From Clostridium tertium (lineage in GTDB: Bacteria > Bacillota > Clostridia > Clostridiales > Clostridiaceae): a stretch of 64,000 bases of DNA. Location of the stretch: assembly GCF_017873245.1 (NCBI RefSeq), contig NZ_JAGGJY010000009.1:1-64000 (forward strand). Reading direction: 5' to 3'. The notes beneath the pieces were generated by a model. That model was not told where the DNA came from, searched no databases, and worked only from the letters and a program-made list of their open reading frames with translations. Both the position numbers and the translations under genes were made by a program. Below, piece by piece: positions 1-9,236 of this stretch; position 1 is the stretch's first letter; each line of letters opens with the position of its first letter.

Positions 1-391
1 CAATCCTGCTTATTATAATATTATCATTATTAACATATAAATTATAAGTATAAAAAGGAACTGAAATTTTTTTTATAAAAAATAATACTAACTCTATAAT
101 TGTAAATATTAGATATGATAATCCATTAGATAAATAAGCTATGCTCCATTTGTAATTATGTAATATTAATGATTCTATTAATATTATTAAATAAAATCCT
201 ATAATTACTTTATTATTAAATAGATTATATAATGTAAAAATTATTGAATTAAAAAGAAATAATAATATGAACTTTAAAATTTTTCTTTTATCAACTTTAT
301 GACAATTATATAATTTACTGTTGTCTTTCATTATAACTATACTTGTTATTACTCCTAATAACATATTAATTAATACATTTTTTAAATCCAT
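1..391 (-). CDS. Partial membrane sensor kinase (AgrC-like), N-terminal part only
   Basis: An open frame starts at an ATG whose last base is 389 and runs off the left edge of the window, giving about 130 residues beginning MDLKNVLINMLLG. What can be seen is very hydrophobic, with four or more probable membrane segments, and no kinase domain is reached. The Shine-Dalgarno AAGGAGGAA lies inside the last codons of the upstream response regulator, whose TAA stop directly abuts this ATG, so the two are probably translationally coupled. By analogy with agr/vir-type systems the missing part would be an HPK10-type histidine kinase; that is inference from position and hydropathy. Confidence 0.6.
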   Translation of the reverse strand, partial: MDLKNVLINMLLGVITSIVIMKDNSKLYNCHKVDKRKILKFILLFLFNSIIFTLYNLFNNKVIIGFYLIILIESLILHNYKWSIAYLSNGLSYLIFTIIELVLFFIKKISVPFYTYNLYVNNDNIIISRI

Positions 392-1120
392 TTATTCCTC
401 CTTATTATATTCAAAAATATAATCTAGATATGCTTTTTTTACCCCTTTACTCCTTAATCTACTTAGTAAAACTTCTTTTCCAGACTTTAATTCTATACTG
501 CTTGTACCTATATGTTTTATTTTTCTCACATTAACCAAATAAGATCTATGGGTTAATATAAAATTTTTACATAATAATTCATTTTGCATATCTTCCATTT
601 TTCCATTAAAATCTATAGTTTCATAATCCGTATTAATTGTAATTGTTCTATTTCTTACCTCAATAAATTCTATGTTTTTCAAGCATATTGTTCTTATAAA
701 ACTTCCTGATTTAATCATAATATAGTCATCATAATTTTTGTCAGTCTTCTCTATTGCTTTTAATAAGACTTCTTCAAGTTTTTTATCTTCTTGTCCTTTT
801 ATTAAATATCCAAGTGCTTCAACATCATACCCCTGCAATATGTAATCACTAGAACTAGTTAAAAATATTATTTGCATTCTGTTGTCGAAGGTTCTAATTT
901 CTTTTGCTACGTCCAACCCATTTATATCACTCATTAATATATCCAGAAATAAAATATCATATATACCTTTATTTTCTTTTAAAAATTTTATCAATTTATC
1001 TCCAGAATCGTAGCAATCTATTTGTGCTTTAATGCATTCTTTTTTTAATAGCAAATTCAATTTATTTTTTATAGTTCCTTGGAAAATATCTTGATCATCA
1101 CATATTGCAATCCTCACCAT
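392..1120 (-). CDS. LytTR-family response regulator (AgrA/VirR type)
   Basis: This 242-residue DNA-binding response regulator has an N-terminal receiver domain (about 1-125) with acidic residues D8-D9 and the phospho-acceptor Asp at about 60 in LFLDILMSD. A C-terminal LytTR domain (about 135-235) includes the typical FIEVRNRTI and LTHRSYLVN stretches. LytTR regulators bind direct repeats upstream of targets such as quorum-sensing, toxin or bacteriocin genes. It is the first gene of a pair with the truncated sensor gene at the left edge. The start is supported by AAGGAGA a few bases upstream. No agrB or agrD-like gene is visible on the right-hand side, so the signal is unknown. Confidence 0.9.
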   Translation of the reverse strand: MVRIAICDDQDIFQGTIKNKLNLLLKKECIKAQIDCYDSGDKLIKFLKENKGIYDILFLDILMSDINGLDVAKEIRTFDNRMQIIFLTSSSDYILQGYDVEALGYLIKGQEDKKLEEVLLKAIEKTDKNYDDYIMIKSGSFIRTICLKNIEFIEVRNRTITINTDYETIDFNGKMEDMQNELLCKNFILTHRSYLVNVRKIKHIGTSSIELKSGKEVLLSRLRSKGVKKAYLDYIFEYNKEE

Positions 1121-1427
1121 ATTACCAATCTCCTTTTAATATAATTTAGATTAATCTACTATCAAGTAAAGCCTTACTTTTTATTAAATTTTTCAAACTA
1201 TTTCGCTCATATTATTTGATGATATATATTATAAAATGATAGTATTTAACATTGTTTAACTTTATATAAACATAATATATATTAATAATTTAACATAATT
1301 ATATCCATTTTTATATATTTTTCTTCTTATAATGTTAAATAAAAATAGACTATTAAATAGTTTTTACAGTCTATTTTTTATTTATATATATCACTGTATA
1401 ATTGTCTTTTCCATTATTATTTTTATT
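1121..1427. other. Intergenic region upstream of the LytTR regulator
   Basis: No gene is seen. The region contains the transcript end of the MFS gene (hairpin at 1341-1379) and an extremely A+T-rich stretch that must contain the promoter of the LytTR regulator. No clear paired LytTR boxes could be picked out. Confidence 0.5.
1341..1379. terminator. Terminator of the MFS gene, possibly bidirectional
   Basis: A perfect 11-bp inverted repeat (AAAAATAGACT / AGTCTATTTTT) encloses a 17-base loop, with T-runs on both outer sides. It lies between the MFS stop codon and the LytTR gene. Confidence 0.7.
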
Positions 1428-2627
1428 TTAATTTTTTATTTCATAAGATTTTAATTTTTTATTTTTTAAAGCATTATATATTAATACAAAACTAGCTATT
1501 AATGATAGCACTAAATATACAAATCCAAATACTTTTATCCCAAACTTACCATACAAATCTCCAGTTATTAAATTTAATAAACTTGGTAGTATTGTTGTGG
1601 ATAAAGAACTTATAAGCATAAATGCTAAAAAGTGCTGATTTGATGAGACAACCTTGCCAACTATTTTATTCTGAATTTGTAATACTATTCCCGTTACTAT
1701 CCCATGAAGCATAGTAATTATTAATATCAATATATATGATTTAGCAAAGAACATTATACTCCACCTAAAAACTAAAATTACTAATGCTATTAATAGTGCT
1801 AAATCATTTTTTCTTAAAATCCTAACCTTATCAAATACTAATAGAAATATAACTTCAAAAATAACCATTATAAAAGGAATTAATCCTATAATAACTTTAG
1901 ATACATTTAAATCAATCATCATTATTTGAATTCCATATCCTGAAGCTGCATTTTGCGTTCCCCAAATAATAGATATTATTATTAGATATTTAAGATACAT
2001 TTTGTTTTTTATAAGATCAAATAAAGACTTAAAAGTATTTCCTTTATCATTTTTCATATCTTTATTTATTGATACATGATCATCACTTATTTCTGGTACT
2101 TTACTTAATAATATAATACTAAAAGAAATTAAAATCATTCCAACTATTATCGCTAAATATACATCACCAATTCTTATGGCTATAGGACATATTATCCCTG
2201 CCAAGCCATATCCTATAGTTGAACGTACTCTTATCTTCCCATAAGTACCTTTATTAATACTAGAGATGTTTAACATGTACTTGTCATTTAATGTCCCACT
2301 AGGCTGAAGTAAAATAGATCTTATTATATTAATGATAAAAAACAATATAAAATTATTTGTTATAATTAATAATCCCATAGTTATTATATTTGATAAATTT
2401 AACAATTTACTAAATCCTACTACCCTTTGATATTTGTCCAACAAACTTCCCCATAAAAAAAATATTGGGAATATTATTAGTGGTGTTGTTCCTACAATTA
2501 AGCTTATTTCTTTAGCATTAAAGCCTTTTATGGAACTTAAGAAAAGAACAAATATACTCCCAAGGATATTTCCCCCTAAAGAAGAAATAAGGAGATAATT
2601 TGAAAATTTTTTAGATAAGTTCTCCAT
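1428..2627 (-). CDS. Major facilitator superfamily transporter
   Basis: A 399-residue integral membrane protein with about 12 hydrophobic segments arranged as two halves around a charged central loop (EISDDHVSINKDMKNDKG). This is the layout of MFS permeases of the MFS_1-like/PucC type. The frame extends to an ATG at 2663, but the start at 2627 (MENLSKKFSN) is preferred because GGAAGGAAG precedes it, while the upstream ATG lacks a clear ribosome binding site. The cargo cannot be deduced. It stands alone between terminators and could serve sugar uptake or drug efflux. Confidence 0.8.
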   Translation of the reverse strand: MENLSKKFSNYLLISSLGGNILGSIFVLFLSSIKGFNAKEISLIVGTTPLIIFPIFFLWGSLLDKYQRVVGFSKLLNLSNIITMGLLIITNNFILFFIINIIRSILLQPSGTLNDKYMLNISSINKGTYGKIRVRSTIGYGLAGIICPIAIRIGDVYLAIIVGMILISFSIILLSKVPEISDDHVSINKDMKNDKGNTFKSLFDLIKNKMYLKYLIIISIIWGTQNAASGYGIQIMMIDLNVSKVIIGLIPFIMVIFEVIFLLVFDKVRILRKNDLALLIALVILVFRWSIMFFAKSYILILIITMLHGIVTGIVLQIQNKIVGKVVSSNQHFLAFMLISSLSTTILPSLLNLITGDLYGKFGIKVFGFVYLVLSLIASFVLIYNALKNKKLKSYEIKN

Positions 2628-2966
2628 TATTTTAATTCTTCCTTCCCTTTTTTTATTCTTCATAAATTAGCTTACTACCTATATAACTTTAATTAAATAA
2701 CTAGTTACTTTAAATAACTTAATTAAAAATAGATGTTATTTATCCAAACTTTAATTTACTATTTTACTCTTATATTCTAAAAATAAATAGCACCAAATAA
2801 GACGTAATTTCTCTTATTTGGTGCTCTTATTTTTCATTATAAAGTAGTTAAATTAATCTATTATTTTTAATATTTGCTATCTCTATACAAATACTTATAT
2901 CTAATTATTTAAGTACTTTAATTATTTCTGAAATTATTTTGTACTTTAATTATTTATATAATTATT
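2628..2966. other. Intergenic region between GH13 and MFS genes
   Basis: No gene is seen. It holds the strong hairpin at 2789-2825, the first copy of a 28-bp tandem repeat ending at the GH13 stop codon, and presumably the MFS promoter. Confidence 0.5.
2789..2825. terminator. Strong bidirectional terminator
   Basis: A perfect 14-bp stem (AGCACCAAATAAGA / TCTTATTTGGTGCT) with a 9-base loop, T-rich on both sides. It ends the minus-strand operon LacI-deaminase-DUF1861-GH13. Confidence 0.85.
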
Positions 2967-2968
2967 TT
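2913..2968. repeat. Two-copy 28-bp tandem repeat overlapping the GH13 stop
   Basis: Positions 2913-2940 and 2941-2968 are adjacent near-identical 28-mers starting GTACTTTAATTATTT and ending ATTATTTT, differing at about four positions. The second copy contains part of the GH13 stop codon. Confidence 0.8.
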
Positions 2969-4553
2969 AACACTTTATTATTGCAAACTCATATTGTGCT
3001 AAAGAAATCTTGTCCACTTCCTTGCTTAAGCTATACAAAATATTTCCATTAATATCTTCTTCATAAATATTTTCGCTAAAGTTAATTATAACTTTTATTA
3101 CTTCATCATTTAATTTTCTTTCAAAAGAAATTACATCATCTTCTAAACATACATTATTATATCTGCCATATAATAAGCATTGATTGTCATACCTAAGCTT
3201 AATTAACTTTCTATATATTTTTAACAAGCTATTTTCATTACTTTCGCACATCTCAACAGTCTCAATATCTTTTTTATCATCAATATTAATCCAAGGTTCT
3301 ACTTGTGAAAAACCATAATATTTGCTATTATCCCATTGCATAGGACTTCTAGATTTATCTCTCGAACTTTTATTTGCGCTTTCCAATGCTTCTTTTTCAC
3401 TTTTCCCGTTATTTATCTCTATATTGTATTTTGTAACTCCTTGTATATCATTCATCTTGCTTATTTCTTTACAAAATAAATTCTTCATTCCAATTTCTTC
3501 TCCAAAATACATAAAAGGTACTCCATAAGAAGTTAATAAAAGTGCTGCCATAGCTCTCTCTATGCCATCTTTATCTCCATTCGGATTAAATCTTGATATA
3601 CTTCTTTCCATATCATGACTATTGAAAAATATAGTTGGAATTTGATCTTCTGAACATCTATTATCCATTCCAATAATTTCCTTATATATTTTTTCTGTTG
3701 AAAAGTTCTCCATGCTTCCTAAATTGAAATTAAAAACTACATCTAAAAGATCTTTCCCTGAGTAATCTATTAATTCATCTAAATCTTCTGAACCAACTTC
3801 ACCAACAAGAAATGCATCTTTCTTTATATTTTTAATATCTTTTGCAAGCTTTTTAATTATATCCAATACTCCATTTTGGTCCTTATCAAATTTATGAATT
3901 TGCTCACCTTTTTCATCGTAAGGATTATTATTTGATAAATCTTCATTAACAGTTAGGAAATTAATTACATCAAATCTAAATCCATCAACTCCAAGATCTA
4001 ACCAAAATCTTAGAACCTTTATCATCTCATCATAAACCTTTGGATTAGCCCAATTTAAATCTACTTGCTCTTTTGCAAAAGCATGATAATAATATTCTTG
4101 AGTTACATTATCATATTCCCATGCATCTTCACCGAAAAATGATTCCCAATTGTTAGGTTTATCATTTCTCCATATATAAAAGTCCCTCTTTTCATTATCC
4201 TTTGAGCTTTTTGACTCCTTAAACCAATGATGTTCACTTGAAGTATGATTAAGTACTATATCGCCTATTACTTTAATATCTAATTTATGCGCTTTTTCTA
4301 AAAAGTCTTTAAAATCTTCTAGAGTTCCATAATCTTTATCTATATTATAGTAATCCGATATATCATACCCGTTATCAACCTTAGGTGATGGATAAAACGG
4401 AGTTAACCAAATCCCCTTAACTCCAAGTTTATGTAAGTAATCTAATTTTGAAGTTATCCCTTTAAAATCACCTATTCCATCATTATTGCCATCCTTAAAG
4501 CTCGGCATATAAATTTCATAAAAAACAGTTTCTTTCCACCATATTTTCCTCAT
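2967..4553 (-). CDS. GH13 alpha-glucosidase (oligo-1,6-glucosidase / dextran glucosidase type)
   Basis: This 528-residue cytoplasmic enzyme of glycoside hydrolase family 13 is predicted to cleave non-reducing alpha-glucosyl residues from short oligosaccharides. All GH13 regions are visible: DIVLNH (98-103), GFRFDVINF with the nucleophile D195, acid/base E252 in LVGEVGSED, and H313-D314 in NSHDMERS. The length fits the GH13_31 group, and no signal peptide is present. It lies 11 bp after the DUF1861 gene and is the last gene of the LacI-led operon. Glucose-capped N-glycan precursors or maltodextrins are possible substrates; the exact linkage cannot be read from sequence. Confidence 0.9.
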   Translation of the reverse strand: MRKIWWKETVFYEIYMPSFKDGNNDGIGDFKGITSKLDYLHKLGVKGIWLTPFYPSPKVDNGYDISDYYNIDKDYGTLEDFKDFLEKAHKLDIKVIGDIVLNHTSSEHHWFKESKSSKDNEKRDFYIWRNDKPNNWESFFGEDAWEYDNVTQEYYYHAFAKEQVDLNWANPKVYDEMIKVLRFWLDLGVDGFRFDVINFLTVNEDLSNNNPYDEKGEQIHKFDKDQNGVLDIIKKLAKDIKNIKKDAFLVGEVGSEDLDELIDYSGKDLLDVVFNFNLGSMENFSTEKIYKEIIGMDNRCSEDQIPTIFFNSHDMERSISRFNPNGDKDGIERAMAALLLTSYGVPFMYFGEEIGMKNLFCKEISKMNDIQGVTKYNIEINNGKSEKEALESANKSSRDKSRSPMQWDNSKYYGFSQVEPWINIDDKKDIETVEMCESNENSLLKIYRKLIKLRYDNQCLLYGRYNNVCLEDDVISFERKLNDEVIKVIINFSENIYEEDINGNILYSLSKEVDKISLAQYEFAIIKC

Positions 4554-4564
4554 GATAATTCTCC

Positions 4565-5482
4565 TTACTTAAATGGATTATCTATTTCTATTAATTGAGC
4601 TTCTGCATCACTGATTCCTGCATAAAGAACTGCTTTATCTCCATTTAAAACTAATCCACCACTGAAGACTACATCTTCTAAATCTGCTCGTTTTGCTTCA
4701 CCTGGTTTGAAATTTTTTCTAATTGCTATAATTTTTTGGTTCTTTACTTCCAATGTATTTATATTTAGCTTAAAAGTCATAGGATAATAATGCCTATTAC
4801 CAACCTCATCAAAACAAGCAATATGGCCAAGAATTCCTAGTGTAGAATCATCTAAATATCTTGCTTCATTAGCTCCTCCCCATTCTTCATCAATGAATAA
4901 ATCTTCTAGTAAAGGAGCTTCATTTATAATATTTATATCTAAATCATCTAAATTATCTATTGTAGCAAATCCAATTTTACCTCTACCACCTTTTTCTCCT
5001 TGTGGTCTTGTAAGAATTCCAATTTTGTTATTCTTTACTTGAACTAGTCTTAAATCCTTCATTCCATCTGGGCCAACAAAGAATTTTTCTAGTGAACATA
5101 TATCTTTTCCTTTATAAAAAATAGTTCTCCACTTCAAAGTATTTTCTAATTCAGGATGTGGAAATACTTCAACTCCTCCAAATATTAACTCATCATTTAT
5201 TCGTGTAAAAAATGGATCTTGAAGCTTAAATTTTGGGTATCCTTCTACAGGTGACCAACTATCGCCTATATTTTCAAAAAAACAAACAGTAGAATCTTCA
5301 CTATCTCTAGCTTCTACTCTACCTGCAATAATTGTTTTCATATTATCTTTAAAAGGAGCTGATATATTATAAACATCGTTTTCCCCTACATTAATAAATT
5401 TTAATTTTTCTACATTATATATATTTGAATTATTTTTTAAATATTTTTCTAATAGTGTTGAACATGTTTCCTTAATATTCAT
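4565..5482 (-). CDS. DUF1861 family protein (GH130/beta-propeller-like)
   Basis: The 305-residue protein has no signal peptide and resembles the DUF1861 family, whose members look like five-bladed beta-propellers related to GH130/GH43-type folds. Propeller-like blade motifs include KFKLQDPFFTRINDELIFGG, LRLVQVKNNKIGILTRPQG and ADLEDVVFSGGLVLN. The conserved DPFF, EEWGGANEARY and EDVVFSGG stretches carry acidic residues that could form an active site, but no catalytic role is assigned from sequence. Its position between a deaminase-like gene and a GH13 enzyme, and near a GH130 phosphorylase, points to carbohydrate processing. Confidence 0.75.
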   Translation of the reverse strand: MNIKETCSTLLEKYLKNNSNIYNVEKLKFINVGENDVYNISAPFKDNMKTIIAGRVEARDSEDSTVCFFENIGDSWSPVEGYPKFKLQDPFFTRINDELIFGGVEVFPHPELENTLKWRTIFYKGKDICSLEKFFVGPDGMKDLRLVQVKNNKIGILTRPQGEKGGRGKIGFATIDNLDDLDINIINEAPLLEDLFIDEEWGGANEARYLDDSTLGILGHIACFDEVGNRHYYPMTFKLNINTLEVKNQKIIAIRKNFKPGEAKRADLEDVVFSGGLVLNGDKAVLYAGISDAEAQLIEIDNPFK

Positions 5483-5532
5483 ATCTTTACTCCTCCACTA
5501 GGTAGTTAATTATATAACTTCTTTTATTGATT

Positions 5533-5922
5533 TTAATTAGCACTTTCTCTCCAGTCATATGGAAGAAGTTCCTTTAGCTTAACTACTATATCTTCTTTTA
5601 CCATTATCTCTGCATTTTTATTTTTATCATTAATTTGCATTATAAATTCTCTACATCTTCCACATGGTGGAATAACACTTCCATCCCAATTTATTGCTAC
5701 TAATTTTTCTATTTCACTTTCTCCATTAGTAATCATTGCTGCTGCAGCTGAATGCTCGGCACAAACCCCCATTGAACAAGCTGTATCTATACAAACACCT
5801 CTATATAAATTACCTGATGTGGTTAGTATTGCAGCTGCCACTCCTCCAACTTCTACACAATCTGAAAGTCTTCTTGGCTTAAGCACTTCTTTTGCATATT
5901 CAATTAGTTTATCAAAATCCAT
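5533..5922 (-). CDS. Cytidine/blasticidin-S deaminase-like protein
   Basis: A 129-residue zinc deaminase of the CDA fold. The zinc and catalytic motif is C54-A55-E56 followed by PPCGRC with C87 and C90. The tail IMVKEDIVVKLKELLPYDW resembles blasticidin-S deaminase-like members more than classical cytidine deaminase. The start at 5922 (MDFDKLIEYA) is chosen because GGAGG lies 6 bases upstream; the longer frame to 5973 would overlap the LacI gene. Its place inside a sugar-catabolism operon is unexpected. It might act on a nucleoside or an amino-sugar-linked substrate, but this is unknown. Confidence 0.8.
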   Translation of the reverse strand: MDFDKLIEYAKEVLKPRRLSDCVEVGGVAAAILTTSGNLYRGVCIDTACSMGVCAEHSAAAAMITNGESEIEKLVAINWDGSVIPPCGRCREFIMQINDKNKNAEIMVKEDIVVKLKELLPYDWRESAN

Positions 5923-5938
5923 AATTACCTCCGGCAAA

Positions 5939-6979
5939 TTAAATATTTTTATTTCCAACTGAATCTCTTTCAATTACTTCTACACTAAGTATTGTTTTTT
6001 CATCTGGATCTTTTTTATTTTCAATTCTCCAAAGTAATCTATCTACTGCTTTTCTTCCCATAAAATCCTTTTCAACTCTAACAGTCGTGAGCTTTGGCTC
6101 TATAAGCGAACTTAATACTATATCATCAAAACCAACTACAGCTATATCTTTTGGAACCATATAACCTAACTCTTTCAAAGAAGTTATTAGTGCTATTGCA
6201 GCATTATCGTTAGAACATACAAAAGCTTCTGGAATTTTATTAATTCTATTTATTCTTTCCTTAATTCCTTCAATATTCTTATCGATTATATTTTGCTCAA
6301 CATCGTATAATACAGATTGCTCCTCTATAAACACTTCTGCTTCTTTAAAATTATTAAACTTTAAGAACTTCTTTATAGCCTCTCTATATCCAAAGAATCT
6401 TTCCTTAATACTTAGTGAATACTCTAAGTCCCCAAAAAAGCCTATATCTTTATAACCTTTTTCTATAAGTAACTTTGTTATATTGAAACTTCCTAACTTA
6501 TTGTCAGTTAATATGCTATCTGTGCTTTCTAATAGTGATGTATGATCTACAAGCACTACAGGTATCTTATAATTTTTTAATTTTACTAGATACTCATCTT
6601 CTATAGTTCCTATAACTATTATCCCGCATACTTTCTTACTTTCTATACAGCTTGGAATACTTTCTTCTGTTTCATTTATTAAGCATGTAATTATATCGTA
6701 CCCTTTGCGTCTTGATTCTTCTCCAATACCCATCATTATTTTTGAATAAAATGTATTATCCTCAAAATAATATTTCTTTATAATAACGCAAATATTCTTA
6801 TTAGCAAATGATTTTACAAATTTAGGCGATTTATCTAAATATCCTAATTCTTCTGCTACATCTAAAACCTGTTTTCTAGTTTCTTCACTAACTCCAGCTT
6901 TACTATTTAATGCTAATGATACTGCATTTATTGAAATATCTAATCTTTCTGCTATATCCTTCATCGTTATTTTTCCCAT
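5939..6979 (-). CDS. LacI-family transcriptional regulator
   Basis: A 346-residue repressor-type regulator: an N-terminal LacI helix-turn-helix (MKDIAERLDISINAVSLALN, near residues 6-25) followed by a periplasmic-binding-protein-like ligand domain with the usual blocks GFFGDLEYS, AFVCSNDNAAIA, DIAVVGFDD and LTTVRVEKDFMG. The frame can begin with TTG at 6985, but ATG at 6979 is favoured because AGGAG is 7 bases from it and only about 1 from the TTG. It leads the operon with the deaminase, DUF1861 and GH13 genes, and probably controls this operon and the adjacent ABC-GH130 operon. Confidence 0.9.
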   Translation of the reverse strand: MGKITMKDIAERLDISINAVSLALNSKAGVSEETRKQVLDVAEELGYLDKSPKFVKSFANKNICVIIKKYYFEDNTFYSKIMMGIGEESRRKGYDIITCLINETEESIPSCIESKKVCGIIVIGTIEDEYLVKLKNYKIPVVLVDHTSLLESTDSILTDNKLGSFNITKLLIEKGYKDIGFFGDLEYSLSIKERFFGYREAIKKFLKFNNFKEAEVFIEEQSVLYDVEQNIIDKNIEGIKERINRINKIPEAFVCSNDNAAIALITSLKELGYMVPKDIAVVGFDDIVLSSLIEPKLTTVRVEKDFMGRKAVDRLLWRIENKKDPDEKTILSVEVIERDSVGNKNI

Positions 6980-7286
6980 ACTCAATCTCCTAATAATCTC
7001 ATTATTGATTCTAATTAAATAATTCTCTATATTGATATATTAATCCTTCATTTAAATCTACATTTTGCCTATGTTTTATTAATTAGTTTTTAATATATTA
7101 ATAATTTTTTATAATATTTTTAGATATAAATTAATATGTGCTACTTTCTACCTCATTTATAATTTATTTTACTATTTCTATATATTACTACAACTTAAAA
7201 AGATTAAGATTAGGAATCATAATTTACTTTTCTTTATAAATATTGGCTACTACAACTTATTCTTTTTTTGTAATAGCCAATATGTA
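6980..7286. other. Intergenic promoter region of the LacI operon
   Basis: No gene is seen in about 300 bp. It carries the hairpin at 7240-7283 that follows GH130 and then A+T-rich sequence with the promoter of the LacI gene. Confidence 0.5.
7240..7283 (-). terminator. Hairpin downstream of GH130
   Basis: An inverted repeat (ATATTGGCTA / TAGCCAATAT) extends to a 16-bp stem with one mismatch around a T-rich loop, ending 3 bases from the GH130 stop. The U-tract after it is weak, so it may terminate only partly. Confidence 0.6.
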
Positions 7287-8372
7287 TTATTTAATTAACT
7301 TGAAAATTTCTTCAATTTTTATATCTGCTCTACAAACTTTATCATCTGCGGCTCCATAATAAATTTTTACGATTCCGTCTTCATAAATACATCCACATGT
7401 GAATACTACATTTCCAAAGAATCCTTCTTTTTCATAGTCAGCTTCTGGCTCTAATATTGCTTTTTCTGTTTTACCCAATATTTTGCTTGGATCATTTTTA
7501 TCTAATAAAAAGGCACCTAGACAATATTTATCATTTTTATCTGCTGCATGATAAATCTTTATCCATCCTTTCTCTGTTAAGAAAGGTACTGCTCCTCCAC
7601 CAACTCTTCCATTTTCCCAAGATTCTTCATTGGAAACTCCATAAAAATGTTTTTGTTTTCCCCAGTGTATTAAATCTAATGACTCAGCAATCCACATATC
7701 AGGTCCTCCAATTGCTGAAGGTACTGGTCTATTAAATGTCATATACTTTCCATTTATCTTTTCTGGGAATATTGTTACATCCTTATTTTCTGGTGCAAAT
7801 ATAATTCCATGTCTTTCATAACTCTCAAAATCTTTTGTTGATACTAAAGATGTCGCAGCCCCATTCCTAGTAACCGATGTATAATTTATATAATAAGTAT
7901 CTTCTATCTTAGTTATTCTTGGATCCTCTATTCCCCACTCTTCTTCTGAAGCAATTGGTTTTATAAATGCTTCATCATCAATTTCAAAATTTTCTCCATC
8001 TTTTGATCTAGCTATTCTAATATGAGATAAAGATGTTAAATAAGCTATTTTTTTAGCTCCTTTACTATTTAAAGTCCATAAAGAACGGGAGTCTGAATAG
8101 TCATATTGTGTATCTATCTTTTTATTGAATGAAATAATATCTATAACATCTTTTCCATCTTTATTAACTACCACTGGTATCTTAACATCGTCTTCATTTT
8201 CTACTTTAACTGACTCTGCTACTCTACAAAGTAATATATATTCATCTTTATATTTACATACTCCACAATTAAATACACCATCAACCTTAAAATCTTCTCT
8301 GCTAGGTTTAACATCACTAGGCTTTATTAGTGGATTTCTTTCACTTCTTTTAACTACTATATTATTTGTCAT
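7287..8372 (-). CDS. GH130 beta-1,4-mannosyl phosphorylase
   Basis: This 361-residue cytoplasmic enzyme has the five-bladed propeller signature of glycoside hydrolase family 130, whose members phosphorolyse beta-mannosides to mannose-1-phosphate. Key stretches are DGVFNCGVCKYKDEYILLCR (31-50), WGIEDPRITKIEDTYYINYT with the family's conserved Asp at about 150, GRVGGGAVPFL, and YYGAADDKVCRADI near the C-terminus. It is the last gene of an operon with an ABC sugar importer, starting 15 bp after the MalG-type permease. With GH38, GH125 and GH20 in the same window, the Man-beta-1,4-GlcNAc core of N-glycans is an attractive substrate, but mannosyl-glucose or manno-oligosaccharides are also possible. 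Confidence 0.88.
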   Translation of the reverse strand: MTNNIVVKRSERNPLIKPSDVKPSREDFKVDGVFNCGVCKYKDEYILLCRVAESVKVENEDDVKIPVVVNKDGKDVIDIISFNKKIDTQYDYSDSRSLWTLNSKGAKKIAYLTSLSHIRIARSKDGENFEIDDEAFIKPIASEEEWGIEDPRITKIEDTYYINYTSVTRNGAATSLVSTKDFESYERHGIIFAPENKDVTIFPEKINGKYMTFNRPVPSAIGGPDMWIAESLDLIHWGKQKHFYGVSNEESWENGRVGGGAVPFLTEKGWIKIYHAADKNDKYCLGAFLLDKNDPSKILGKTEKAILEPEADYEKEGFFGNVVFTCGCIYEDGIVKIYYGAADDKVCRADIKIEEIFKLIK

Positions 8373-8386
8373 ATCTAATTCTCCTT

Positions 8387-9214
8387 TTACTTTAACATAA
8401 AGTTTATACCCTCTTTAAAATATTTAGAGAAGCATAAGAACATGATTACTATTGGTAATGTTAATATTACTGATGCTGCATACATAGGTCCTGGTAAATT
8501 TCCCATTGGCTTAAATTGTGTTGAAATCAATACATTTAATGTTTGCATATTTATCTTTGGTGATATAAGCATATCCCACATAAGTTCTGACCATCTTGTC
8601 ATAAATGTTGATAAAAACACTATAGTAGTAACTGATTTTGTTACTGGAAAGGCAATATGCCATAATATTTTCAGTTCTGAAGCTCCATCAATTCTAGCAG
8701 CTTCAAATACTGCATCTGGTAATGACTTAAGATAATTTATATACATAAATATACCCCAAATTGATACTGATAACGGTAATATCATTCCTAAATATGTGTT
8801 TGTTAATGGTTTTGATATCATATATCTAGGAACAAGTAATATTATTACAGGGAAAAACATTTGAAATAATAATGAATTCATTACTAACTTTTCGCCTCTA
8901 AAATTCTTCATCTTAGAAACTGAATAACCAACTAATAATCCTACTAATACTGAAACTATTGCAGTAGGAGCAGAAACTATAAAGGAATTTAGTAATGCTT
9001 TTATCCACATACCTGCGCTTGCTCCACCGCTTCCCCCTAATAAATATTCATAGCTTTTTAATGTAATCCCACTTGGAATAAATACTTTATCGGTTTGATC
9101 CCATGGTGCTAGTGATTGAATTATCATATAGAAGTATGGGAATAATGAAATTCCTAGTATTATAATAGTTGCTACTATTACTAAAATAGTTTTTATATTT
9201 AACTTCTTTTTCAT
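8387..9214 (-). CDS. ABC sugar transporter permease (MalG type)
   Basis: A 275-residue permease with about six membrane segments and the cytoplasmic EAA loop EAARIDGASELKILWHIAFP that docks the ATPase. It pairs with the MalF-type permease 23 bp upstream and with the lipoprotein binding protein at the head of the operon. No ATPase gene is present in the operon, so a shared MsmK-type ATPase encoded elsewhere is inferred. The GH130 gene follows closely, suggesting import of a mannosyl oligosaccharide. Confidence 0.92.
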   Translation of the reverse strand: MKKKLNIKTILVIVATIIILGISLFPYFYMIIQSLAPWDQTDKVFIPSGITLKSYEYLLGGSGGASAGMWIKALLNSFIVSAPTAIVSVLVGLLVGYSVSKMKNFRGEKLVMNSLLFQMFFPVIILLVPRYMISKPLTNTYLGMILPLSVSIWGIFMYINYLKSLPDAVFEAARIDGASELKILWHIAFPVTKSVTTIVFLSTFMTRWSELMWDMLISPKINMQTLNVLISTQFKPMGNLPGPMYAASVILTLPIVIMFLCFSKYFKEGINFMLK

Positions 9215-9236
9215 AACTTATCCTCCAACTTAATAT

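Noticed and set aside
1121..1340. LytTR/VirR-type boxes upstream of the regulator
   Set aside because: Only loose AACATTGTTTAAC-like words were found, not a spaced pair of consensus repeats.
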